From contig NC_083340.1 of the NCBI RefSeq assembly GCF_019175385.1, forward strand, positions 12,722,336 through 12,786,335: DNA of 64,000 bases. The letters run 5' to 3'. How positions within the stretch are numbered: position 1 is the stretch's first letter; each line of letters opens with the position of its first letter. The stretch comes from Lycium barbarum. Its lineage: Eukaryota; Streptophyta; Magnoliopsida; Solanales; Solanaceae. Below are positions 45,771 through 56,699 of the stretch, one piece after another. A model generated the notes under the pieces. The model made no database searches and was not told the origin of the DNA. It saw only the letters and a program-made list of their open reading frames with translations. Made by a program: the position numbers and the translations under genes.

Positions 45771-48700
45771 ATGATTTGCATTGAGGATGAATTATTGGGT
45801 TGGAAAGATTTCCCAAAAGGGCTTAAAGTCCTTCTTCTTGATGAAGATATCAACTCTGCTGCAGAGATGAAATCAAGGCTTGAGAAAATGGACTATATAG
45901 GTAAGTAGTTGTAACACTGTCAAATATACTTACTCGCACCCGGTATATACTTACCCACACCGGGTGTTTGCACCTTACCATAGTTTAGTGATTTAATTAA
46001 GTGAATATATACATTAATTAATCATGGTTAAGTGATAGTTGTATATATTCAAACACATGTCATACATCCATTGATTTGGTATACACACCCGGTGTGGGTA
46101 AGTTTTTACTGTGTTTGCCCCCTCTGTTCCTCTTTTTTTTTGGGGGGGTTGGGGGGGGGGGGGGGGAGTTGTTCGTCCCCTTTGGTAAAAAAGTTATTGG
46201 TTCAATCACTTTGCATTTCTTGTCTGTTTCTTTGTTGATTTCTCCTTATATGGAAATAGCTGTGCATTTATTACTAAGGAAAAATAGAGTATTCTGTTCC
46301 ATCTTTCTATTTTAAGATGAAAATCATTGAAGTGATTCAAGATTCATACTTTTATCTTTTCCTGGAATGCTCCAGAGGCTCCCAAAACAGGATAGCATTT
46401 AAAATTTCTCTCTATGGTTCTTGCAAGTATATAACTATTTCTGTTGTTTGAACAATTGGGATAGTTTAGTTGCTTCACATTAGCAGACATTGAGTAATTC
46501 ACTGTCTAATGCGTTGAATCACAGGAGTAAATAATTAGGGTGTGTTTGGTATGACGGAAAATGTTTTCTTGGAAAAAAAGTGGAGTTCTTACTTATTTTC
46601 TAGTGTTTGGTAAGTAAGCAAAAAAATATTATTCCAAAAGCATTTAACTGTAATGTAGCAAAACACTAAGGGGTGGAATGGGGGTGGGGAGCGGGGGTGG
46701 GATGGTCAAGGGGTTGGGGTTGGGGGCGTTGAGTGGGTAGGGAGGAGACAATAAACTTGAAATGTCACTTAAGGAACTTGTTCTCCCTACTTCCATTAGG
46801 GAAGTCATTTTCCTCATTTTTAAGGAACTTATTTTCCTAGAAAAAATATTTTCCAACACATTTTGACCAACCAATGGGAAATTCGGAAAACATTTTCTGG
46901 AAAATATTTTCATTAATCTTTCTTTAACTTTTTTAAGTAATATGACTGGCAGAACATGGAGCTTCAACTTATTATATGGTTAGGATGGCATTTCACTCAG
47001 TCCTTAGCTTGTTTTTTTTTTGTCACAAATTTGTTGTAACACTTGTAGAGGTCTTCAATTTGTTTCATTTCGTGAATCTTCCTGAAAGGTCATTATTATA
47101 TTCATGTGTTATAAAACCCACCATCTAATTGCAGTCTACTCGTTCTGCAATGAGGATGAAGCTTTGACGGCAATCTCAAGCAAATCCGAGGGCTTTCATG
47201 TTGCCATTGTGGAGGTACTAGTTTCATTTGACTCCTCTTGAAACTTTCCTCGTTTCCTTTTATATTAAGACCATGGGAGCTGGCTTATTGAATTAGTATT
47301 ACTATTCTCAAGTAATAACTCTATTTAATATGTAAAGGCTATGTTTAGAAATTTAGGCTTTTATTTGGTGCAGCAGCTAAAACATTAGTTTTCCCTATTG
47401 ATTTGCAATTTACAGTAGTTGATTAACAAAGTGTGAACACAGGCCAGTATGTTATTCTAACTGTTGATGAATTTATCTATCAATTGACACAGGTAAATGC
47501 TGGCAACAATGACGGGGTTCTCCGATTTCTTGAAAGTGCCAAAGATCTACCAACTATAAGTGAGTGCTATATTTTGCTCGTCTTCAAATTATAGAATGGA
47601 GACCACTGAACTTGGAATATTTTGGTTGTCTCCAAATGTTTTAAATGGTTAAACATATTTAAGAGAGCGATCTTTGTTTACTTCATGCAGTGACATCAAA
47701 TATTCATTCTCTTAGCACAATGATGAAGTGTATTGCGGTGAGATCTTTGTGCTCAAATTTTCATTTGGGGCTAATTGTTTCTGGTAATTATGTGGGAAAA
47801 AGATGTTCAGTGCTTCGATACTTTGCAGCTGGGTGCAGTTGAGTTCCTTCAGAAACCATTATCAGATGATAAACTCAAAAACATATGGCAGCATGTAGTT
47901 CACAAGGTTTGTAGCCCAGACTTCAGTCAATCAGCTTATGTTCTTTCAAATCAGATCGCTTAATTATATGAATAATTACACTTTTGGACCGCTCAAAAAG
48001 AATAATAGCAAGCGATATGTATAGGTTTTGCATATTAAGTATAAATATGCATATTATATACACAAAAAATATGGATATAATATACATAAACATACATAAT
48101 ATACATAATCGTGTATAGGTTTTGTATATTTTGGTTAGCAACCGTAATTAATTTAGGCCGGCGGGTCAAAATGAAAAAATCCCATTATATGAATACCTGA
48201 TCTTATTGGTTGCAACAGGCATTCAATGCTAGAAAGGATGTGTCCAGATCACTTGAGCCAGTAAAAGAATCTCTGCTCTCAATGCTACAGCTACAACTGA
48301 CAAAGGGTGAAGCAGATGACAAAAATACAAACGGAACAGAACCTGTCACTGCAGTAGCGGAAAGCAATACCGAACAGTCATCGGGCTGTGATAAATACCC
48401 TGCTCCCTCGACCCCACAATTGAAACAAGGAGTGCGGTCAGTGGATGATGGTGACTGTCAAGATCATACTGTATTTTCAACTGACCAAGACAGTGGGGAG
48501 CATGATGGTGACACTAAATCTGTCGAAACTACTTATAACTATTCACTGACTGAGAATACTGTCCAAACAAGTCCTCCCAGGCAACACGGAGAGATAATTC
48601 CGAAAGAGGAGGAGAATGGTTCATCTCCTCATCAAAATATGGAGACTGATCTTGCTACCTCTTTACAGAGTGATGACTGCCCTGACAATAGCATTAGTCA

Positions 48701-51700
48701 TATTGCTGAACCTAGCAAAGCATCTGGTCCTCATTGTTCAAGTGGGACTAAGACCAATAAGAAGAAGATGAAGGTAAGATGGAAGAAATGGTGTGGTTCA
48801 GTAATTATGTGTTCAAAGTTCCGTAATATTATTGTGCAAGAATGCTTTTTTCTGACCTAAGTTTGATCTTTTTCCTAATGCATAGTTCCGCATGCACTCT
48901 TTTGTTTGAAGGCCTGAAAAAAAAAAAAAAAAAAAACTTCATGATTGCTTCTCTAGTTCATTAGTCATTTGGTCTTGTGTTATTTATCTCTTCTTTCTTG
49001 GTGCAAATGTTAGATGTGGCGTTGCATGTATCTTTCTCCTCTTGCATTAATGAAGTTAACCTTATGAACTGTTAAGTTCCTTGAGAAGTTCATGGATACC
49101 ATAGGACATCCTCTTCAAACTTAATTGATTTATCAATTATAGTGGAGCTTTCACGATCCTGCTTATAGCACTTGTAAGATGAATACAGAGTTCATTTTGT
49201 TATCTCGAAGTTTTAACTTCTCAAACAGCGTATGAATATGACATATGGTAATCAGTATAGGACGTTACCTAGAGTTGTCTTGGGGATTTCAGGCTTTTAT
49301 ACAGTTTTCTGAGCAGAGGTTAAATTATTCTGCATTCTCGGAAGTCTGAACCACGTGTTTCAGGGGAATAAGTTTGGTGTCTCTTTTGGATTCAGGTAGA
49401 TTGGACACCTGAACTACACAAGAAGTTTGTTCAAGCAGTAGAGCAGCTTGGTATAGATCAAGCTATTCCTTCTCGAATACTAGACCTGATGAAAGTGGAG
49501 GGTTTAACGAGACATAATGTAGCTAGCCATCTACAGGTTTGAGACTTCTGCTCTTTCATATCTTAATGAGTATATGTTCGAGGATTAGGGTATAAGTGTA
49601 GTAGGTACCCGAGTGTTGTCGTACTTTTATGTGGGGGAGGCAAGGGGTCAGTTTCCTCTTCTCATCTTCTCCTTATTAATGGAGTAGTATTATTTAGTGT
49701 TAGTGTACTATCTTATTCTTCAATTTTCACTACTACCTGTTGCTTCGTTTGCTCTGTTTATCTTGTTATTCTGCTGTCGTTACTTTTCTTTCTATCCTGC
49801 TTTGTCTACACTTCTTTTGAGCCGAGTGTTTATCGGAAACAACCTCTGTACCCCACAAAGGTAGGGTAAGGTATGCATACATCCTACCCTCACCAGGCCC
49901 CACTTGTGGGGTTACACTGGTTATGTTGTTGTTGTTGTTTCAGTCTGAAAGATATTTTAATGAAAATGGTCTAACATTTGAGAAGACAAAATAGTACTAA
50001 ATCTTGGCCATTTTCAGTCTGTTGGTACCTGAAGTTAGATAAAATGTTCGTATGATATTTCCATATCCTATGAGGGGATATAGTATAGCAGTTTTGCTAC
50101 AATAAAGTTGGATATGGACATATCGTTCCGCTTAACAATAGTATTGCCTTTCATTTTCCAAGCAGAAATACAGAATGAATCGGAGACAAATTTTGCCAAA
50201 GGAAGTGGAAAGGAGATGGCCTCATCCTCAACCTAGAGATTCAGTACAAAGGAGCTACTATCCTCATAAACCTATCATGACCTTTCCACCATACCATTCT
50301 AATCATGTCGCCCCTGCTTGTCAATTATATCCTGCTTGGGTACCACCGCCAAATTATCCGAACGGTTTACAAGTGTGGGGTTCACCTTGCTATCAGGGAT
50401 GGCAGCCTGCAGAGACTTGGCACTGGAAGCCTCATCCAGAGGTAAAAAATTTCGTCCTTAACTGAATTATTACCTTTTAGCTTTCACCAGAATCCAGGAT
50501 TTAACGGAGTTCAACCTTTAGAGTCATAGCATTGAACTCATTCTACTTTTGAAGTTAAGTGTAGCAGTATCTAATTTTATTGAATTTTTAGTGGTTTTTT
50601 ACATATATAATTATTTTACATGCCGAAAATACTAGGCTCAGTCGAACCCATTGAACACAAGTTGCATTTGCCTATGAGCTTGACATCATTACATGCCTAT
50701 TTCAAATGTTTCACAAGATTTTTAGGTCTAAGAAATACCACCCCTAAAACTTATGTTTTGTAATAATGCAGCTGCATGCCGATACATGGGGCTCCCCAGT
50801 CATGTCATCATCGTTTGGATCATATCCACCATATCCTCAGGTGAATACATTGGCAATATCACCCCTATTAGATATTTAGTTTAGCAATGTTCGTGAGCTA
50901 TTTTATGTGAATGCATTCTTGGATTGAGTTCTTAAAGGCACATCGGTTGGATTATGCAGAATGCTGGAGTTTACCAGCCTAACGGAATGCATAACAGATA
51001 TAGCATGCTAGAGAAGTCGTTCGATCTTCATCCGGTAAGATTGTCTCAATTAGGATTGTTATGCATATCTTCATAGATTGTAGATCCTATTTAAACCAAC
51101 AAAGTTCTTTATACATACTTGTACTAGGAGATTTTTCATACGGAAAAGTTGCATTTTCCTTTTTGGAACTAGAAGGTAAAAATGGGGCGTAAATGTTTTT
51201 TAGCTTGGTTCTAAAATACTTTTGATAATGTTGCTTAAACTACAAATGTGTGTAATGAGGTATTGGGTTAAAACTTTTGTCTCATCTTTAAAATGGATCT
51301 AAATTACATATAGTGTAAAAAATTATTCATAGTATTATTTAACCAGTATGTTTAATTTATTGTTTAGAGTCACGGCGGAGCTAGTGCTTTGATTATGGGT
51401 TCGGCCGAACCAGTAGCTTTAGTCCAACCCTATATTTATACTCAAAAATTCATTTAGTATGTACAAATTATTATTTTAAAACTCATTAACGTTAAAGAAT
51501 TTGAATTTTGAACCCATAAGCTTCAAATCCTTGCTACTCACAATTTAGAGTGTCTTACATTGGTTCAAGGAGTGATTGTAGTCTTTATAAGGTCTTGGAC
51601 AATCTTACTATGCTAGCTTTTGAATCTCGATTAGGCCTAAGGTCCATTTTATCATAAGTAGATTATTAACCCGTCCGTACACTCTTCTATAGCTATTGTT

Positions 51701-51995
51701 GGTTCTAGTAACTTGATAGTGTAAACATTTTTGCCCTTCGCGGTGTAAAAATTAAACATTTTCAAGATTGTGAATAAATTAAACATTTTTCTTTTGTTAA
51801 GATATTTGGTTGTTGGTTGTGGTGCAGGCAGAGGAGGTGATTGATAAAGTAGTGAAAGAGGCATTAACCAAACCATCGTTGCCACTTCCTTTGGGACTAA
51901 AACCTCCTTCCACGGAGGGCGTTCTCGACGAGCTTTCGAGACAAGGGATCTCAATCGTCTCACCACAAATCGACGGCTCACGTTGTCGGAGATGA
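45771..51995 (+). CDS. APRR2: two-component response regulator-like APRR2
   Basis: A nuclear transcription factor of the pseudo-response-regulator/GARP class. APRR2 homologues promote chlorophyll and pigment build-up in fruits of tomato, pepper and cucurbits. Eleven coding exons keep frame: 45771-45900, 47135-47214, 47493-47559, 47691-47737, 47829-47906, 48219-48773, 49396-49536, 50166-50441, 50772-50840, 50960-51034 and 51828-51995. They total 561 codons, close to the family length. The start gives [17 protein letters not shown], matching the family N-terminus. Residues 17-134 form a receiver-like domain with VLLLDED and FLQKP kept. The phospho-acceptor Asp region reads AIVEVNAG, so phosphorelay is unlikely. 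Residues 135-319 are a polar linker. The GARP/MYB DNA-binding domain (320-369) starts [19 protein letters not shown] and ends SHLQKYR. A Pro/Trp-rich region follows. The C-terminus (about 507-561) has [15 protein letters not shown] and LGLKPPS. No lesion is seen. Confidence 0.94.
46142..46166 (+). repeat. long G-run in APRR2 intron 1
   Basis: Seven G, TT, then sixteen G. The opposite composition of the C-run in the leader. Could fold as a G-quadruplex in RNA or non-template DNA. Confidence 0.85.
46540..46925. mobile_element. MITE-like insertion in APRR2 intron 1
   Basis: The left end GGTGTGTTTGGTATGACGGA followed by AAATGTTTTCTTGGAAAA is partly mirrored by GGAAAACATTTTCTGGAAAA near 46883. 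The inside is G-rich. The right tip appears decayed, so ends are approximate. Confidence 0.55.
47982..48175 (+). repeat. intron MITE-like repeat, copy 3
   Basis: Starts TTTTGGACCGCTCAAAAAGA and ends GGCCGGCGGGTCAAAATG, with TTGTATATTTTGGTTAGCA inside. It lies in APRR2 intron 5 and matches the copy at 13050-13228 in the same orientation. Confidence 0.62.
49578..49942 (+). mobile_element. retroposon tail related to TS SINE / RTE LINE, in APRR2 intron 7
   Basis: Starts TTCGAGGATTAGGGTATAAG and contains CTGCTGTCGTTACTTTTC, TTTTGAGCCGAGTGTTTATC and GGTAGGGTAAGGTATGCATA. It ends in repeated TTG. Same orientation as the gene. Similar to 44386-44730. Confidence 0.72.
51365..51545 (+). repeat. dispersed MITE-like repeat in APRR2 intron 10
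   Basis: Contains GAGTCACGGCGGAGCTAGTG, GGGTTCGGCCGAACC and GAACCCATAAGCTTCAAATC. A related stretch (GAGGCGGATTCACG, GGTTCGGTCGAACCC) lies near 25708-25900. Confidence 0.5.
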
Positions 51996-53259
51996 GATGG
52001 AAGTCATTTTAATTTTTGCTGGGTCCCACAAGTCTATGCCAAAAAAAAAAATCCCTCTAACATGATGGACCCATGCACCTTGACAGAAGCCTGACCCGAC
52101 CCTGACAAGGCAGAGGCTTTGATGTCTGAAGAATGAATAAAGGAAAGGTACTGATTGAGCCACGTGTATGGCCTTGATAGCCAAAATTGGGTTGTTGTAA
52201 ATAGTGGACCCAAATATGGTTTCCGCTTTTTTCTAGCCCAATTTTGGACATTTTGGGCTATGAATGTGTTCTGTTGATTGCTTTGGAAAATATTGGATTG
52301 GGTCTTTTTGGGAATGTGCAAATGTGGGGCTATATTCGTGCTTGTCAACAGAAGTTTCCAATAATTGATCGAATAGAAACAACAATACAAGTTCTCACTT
52401 CTCAATAATCCATAGTGGTGAAATGAAATTGTGAAACATTAAAAATGAAAACTATAATATATGTGTTCTCTCCCAGGAGATATTTCAGTAGTTAAATATT
52501 ACTTCAGAATTTAAACCATGATGCACGAGATTGAAACCCAATGACCTTATTGGTTACGGTTGTTCAATTAGCTCTATCTAACACCCTGAACCGTTGTGAT
52601 AATAAACTATCTTATCTCAGCAGTCAATATTCTATCTCTAGGGCCTAAGTCCACATAGTTTTAAAATGTGTTAATTAAAGTCTAAGGCTTGTTTTTTTTT
52701 TTTTAAATGTAGTACTGCAACATTTATTTCGAGTTTTGTGACGCGTAATTTGACTAAGGTGTTAGTTGTCACTTTTGTTGATGCTGGGAATATTCCACAG
52801 TGATGAGAGCCCAAACACTAGAGGAAAAAGGTGACATTTCTTGGTCCACCAGCAGAACTATTTGCTAGAAAAACACTATTGGCACATAATAAGAGAAAAA
52901 GCTGATAATATTTTCTGCTGGTGGTCCACCATTGGCACATAATAAGCGACCAGTTTTGGACCGAGAAGATGACTTATTATTACAGAAGATGCCGAAATTG
53001 AAGAATCTATGTATTATACAAATTTGGTAAGAAATTTATCGGCACAATTGATGTTTATACCAAGTCAATAGATACATGATATGTGTTAACGCGGAGAAGC
53101 CTAGTAAATAACTAAAACTGCTTTAGGCTTTTAATTAGACCTGTATAGTAGGTTCTCTTTTGTATGTAGTTTAAGTCTGGACCTGGTTGGTTTTAGGTGA
53201 TCAATACAACACCGAGGGGTACTGGGAATTTGATTCAAAAACAAAAAAACAAAAAAAAA
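51996..53259. other. APRR2 3' UTR and flank, no other gene seen
   Basis: The first 400 bases are the likely 3' UTR. Near 52840-52950 two short repeats occur (GGTCCACCAGCAG with inverse CTGCTGGTGGTCCACC, and ATTGGCACATAATAAG twice). An A-rich tract at 53238-53258 precedes a UGT fragment. Confidence 0.5.
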
Positions 53260-53663
53260 GAAGCTTCGTAGCCATGGCATCTTTCATAACAATTGTTATG
53301 AGGTGGAACCCAAATATTCTGAAATGTATGAAAAGATTAGAGGGAGAAAGAGTTGGCATGTAGGTTCCACCTTTCTATTTATCAACGAATTAGAAAATCA
53401 CAAAATTCCAATCCGACTTGATCCTTGGGAAAATTGGGGTGATTGAATTGGCTTGAAGATTAAGAGCCTAACTCTGTTCTCTTCGTTCGCTTTGGGAGTA
53501 GTTAACATTTTCAAATAATCAACTTACGGAAATCGCATTAGCTTTGAAATCAGCTAAGTGCCCATTTATTTTGGTAGTCAAAGAGCAAGACGAGAAAAAA
53601 CAATTTGAAGAAAAAGATGACAACAATTATAGTGATGGGTGGAAGCTTTATATTTTTAAGGAA
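53260..53663 (+). pseudogene. fragment of a UGT73-type glycosyltransferase
   Basis: Matches 60125-60540 of the intact gene downstream almost throughout. It starts at AGCTTCGTAGCCA and ends at TTTTTAAGGAA. It covers roughly the codons for residues 221-359, so it lacks both the N-terminal catalytic region and the PSPG box. Small deletions and in-frame stops (for example TGA at the position coding for the first Cys/Leu of CLNWLED) disable it. It lies in the same orientation as its relative, about 6.9 kb upstream. Confidence 0.87.
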
Positions 53664-54859
53664 ATGCCACGTGTATTTGACTGAATTTGAATACATGCAA
53701 CTTTAATCAATTTCTTTGAATACATGTGTATTAAAATGATTTTATTCCAGTGCATTTAAATACACGCCGGAGCTGTGTATTTTAGTGTATTTATATATTG
53801 ATCTATCATTTTGTTGTGACTGTATTTGAATATATTCGAGTTTCCATCAGCAAGGTCGCCGCCAGACGTCGCAAGGTTGAATGTATTCAACTGCATTTGA
53901 ATGTATTTGTGATGTCGCCGGCTAGTATTTCACTGCTATAGAGTATATTCAGGTGTATTTGGCTGATTCCGGCTAAATGAATACACTTAAATACGCTCAG
54001 ATCTGAGGAAAAAACAATCACATACATTTAAGAATCGAAAAACAATCAAATACATTTAAGAACCAAATGAAAATTAGTCAAATACATCTAGTTTTGCCCA
54101 AAAATACAAGCAAATGCATCTAGTACACTCAAATTTTGGCTAGAGATGGTATCTCCGTCTAGATCCAGTTTATGCGATAACGTATACTTGCTGATGTCTA
54201 TTCATTCACCGACTATAGGAATACTGGAAGGACGACGGGGCAAGTTGCAGCGGAGGTAGACGATGGCGCCGCCAAGGGATGAGGGAGAAGACACGAGGGA
54301 GGGAGTCCAGATTCCGGCCAGAGATGGTGTCTCCGTCCAGATCCAGTTTATGCAATACCGTATACTTGCTAATGTCCATTTATTAACCGACGGTGGGAAT
54401 ACCGGAAGGACTTCCTCCACCAAATGGCACCGGAGAGAGGGAAAAGAGGCAGAGAGGTGAGAACCGAGGGACAGAGAGGGAGCAAAGAGATAGAGGTGAG
54501 GGAGAAATAGAAGCCATAAACCTAATGTATTTGGTATAAATACGAATGGTAATTTACAAAATCAGTGTAACTACTAAATATAAATAAATTAAAAGATAGT
54601 TATTATCAATAATTACCTCTAAGAGCTAGCTATGCCAAGTAATGTTTCCTTTAAATAATGCAAGCTTTATTGATTTGACATGCACTGTTCTTGATGACCA
54701 TTGACTAATCAAGCATACTCCCAAGATTCCCGGTGCACTATTTTTCAGCAGATCGATACTCATTTGAATGAATTCAATACAAACATATATGGATGGTTGT
54801 GATCAATATCTATCATGAAGCCAATTCGGACTTACAACTGATTCTCACAATTATTATTA
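53664..54859. other. repeat-rich noncoding block
   Basis: The left part is rich in AATACATTTGAATGTATT-like words. At 54135-54240 and 54310-54415 there are two units of a segment (AGAGATGGTRTCTCCGTC, ATCCAGTTTATGC, CGTATACTTGCT) about 172 bp apart. The right part is AT-rich. It may be a noncoding transposon that cut into the UGT fragment, but no ends were found. Confidence 0.5.
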
Positions 54860-54872
54860 CTCCCTTCGATTC

Positions 54873-55107
54873 CTTTTTTTTTTTTTTTGGAATCTGTCGA
54901 GAAAACATGAAGCAGCTACTCTTTGGGTGGCATTGGGTAATATGTTCACTTTGCAATAACTCGTAAACCACACGGAGATGTAAACCGCACTAGGCAGCCC
55001 GGTGCTATGAGCTCTCACTGAGAAGGTTGTTGGTGAGGGAAATCGATCTCAGTTCTCTCATGTGGGAAACCACTCACCCAACCAACTCAGCCAATCCTTG
55101 CGGATTC
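54873..55107 (-). mobile_element. tRNA-derived SINE, reverse orientation
   Basis: On the minus strand it reads GGATTGGCTGAGTTGGTTGG (A-box region), then GAGATCGATTTCCC (B-box-like), and ends in an A-run (T-run at 54874-54888). Flanks CTCCCTTCGATTC (54860-54872) and CTCCTTCGGATTC (55108-55120) are a near-perfect 13-bp duplication. The target was the tip of a Stowaway element. Confidence 0.72.
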
Positions 55108-55375
55108 CTCCTTCGGATTCATAATAAGTGTCAACTTAGCCTTTTTATTTTGGCTCAAAGTAAGTGTCCACTTACATAATCAAGAAATAATTAAAAAAAA
55201 ATCAGATTTGTCCTTATCAAATGCTAAGAGACTAGATCCAATATGTCAAGTAAATAGTAATATTCAAATTTTAATTAAGGGTAGTTTAATAAAAATACCT
55301 ATTTTTTTCGAGGAGTTAGTATTTTCTTAAGGGACGTGGTAAAAGCTAAGTCACTTATTTTGTCAAGCCAAAGTG
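55108..55375. mobile_element. Stowaway MITE remnant
   Basis: Begins CTCCTTCGGATTCATAATAA and contains AAGTGTCCACTTA and TTTTCTTAAGGGACGTGG, as in the element at 41340-41594. The right tip is lost or decayed. Confidence 0.62.
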
Positions 55376-56177
55376 ATTCACTGCTCAATTATTTTTTCTT
55401 CCTTCATAGTTGGCCAAATTGACCTTTCTCATTGCTTCGGATATATTGAGGAGAAACAGTAGGTGAACGGTGAGGGTGATTGGTGGGGTCCACATTTAAT
55501 TGGAACCAAAATGAGCCAATAAAAACGCGAACCAAAATATCCCAGAAAAAAAATGGTACAATAGTGCTTTCAATGCAGTATTTTACTGCGTTAAAGGACT
55601 TAACGCAATATTTTACTGCGTTAAAGGAGTTCTTCCTCTTTTTTTTTTTTTTTTTTTGGTAAAACTCCTCTTTCTTTTACTTTTTTTATGTACTTTAGCC
55701 ATAGATTAATTAAGCTTGGGGACTCCAGAACTTCAATATTTTATATAGAACCCGACTTAGTTTTGTGCGATTAATAAGGTAGGCTCAATACATCTAGGAT
55801 ACGCAAAACTTCGGATTGTTGTTTTAGTGGTTGAAAGTACTCGAAGTCCATTTTTGTTTGAAGACATGTTGTCATTAACTTTAAGTTATTTATGTTCGAG
55901 GGTTTAGATTTAAGCGTGTTATTTTTTAGTCAAAATTGCATCATACATACCGATCTCAAAATAATTAAATAGCATCATTCATAACAATATGAAAATACTT
56001 AAACTTTTTCATTATAACAAACCCAACCTTGTTAAAATACAATTATCAAAGAAAGAAAAAACTTAAAATACATTCATCAGTTCATGCCCTTGAGTTGATG
56101 CAAAACTAAACATACTAATATTCTTCAAATTAACAACATCATCATAAATTAAACATATAGCTAAAATCACAATATTC

Positions 56178-56640
56178 TTAATCGTCATCAGGATTGAAGT
56201 CTTGAATATCGTCCTCAGATAAATATCTTGGGTTTCTTAAGACAGATCTTCTTTTTGTAGATGTTAGTTCCCTACCGGTTGATGATGTTTGTTCTTCAGC
56301 CAACTTGACCATGTAAAATCTACAACGTCGTGCTAGCATTCGGTTGTTCTCTTTCCTAATTCTTTGCACCGCAACCTCGCAAGAATCTTGATCAGTTTGA
56401 GGCATGCTCAATGAAAATCTTGTTAGGATTGGAGCGTTGAGATTTTCCAAGTCACGAACAAGACATTGTGATTCGGCGTACCGATATGCCCATTTGCGAC
56501 GTAAACCACAATAATATTCACGTGCATTTGAATATTTCAACTCGCGAAAATCGTTATTAAGCTCTATTAAAAGATGGGGCTTGAAATCGTCTAGCACGAA
56601 TTCACCGTTATCGATTGAGGAATCACCGGGACAGATGGTT
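56178..56640 (-). CDS. uncharacterised open frame inside the MULE
   Basis: I do not recognise this protein. About 150 codons are open from after a TGA near 56640 to the stop at 56178. It has no ATG near its start; the first usable start would be GTG at 56597, so it is a remnant or an internal exon. It is charged, with a Cys/Arg/Tyr-rich middle (EYYCGLRRKWAYRYAESQC) and an acidic tail (SEDDIQDFNPDDD). It is divergent from the transposase and reads toward the left terminal repeat. It could be the MULE's second gene or a captured host exon. Confidence 0.45.
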
Positions 56641-56699
56641 CATATTGAAAAAGGCATGATTTTCAACTCGAAATAGTCATTGCAAAGGGCTGTTAAGAT

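Noticed and set aside
48774..48860. Open frame continuing past APRR2 exon 6
   Set aside because: Splicing at GTAAGA to 49396 gives the intact GARP domain [11 protein letters not shown]. The read-through is not conserved.
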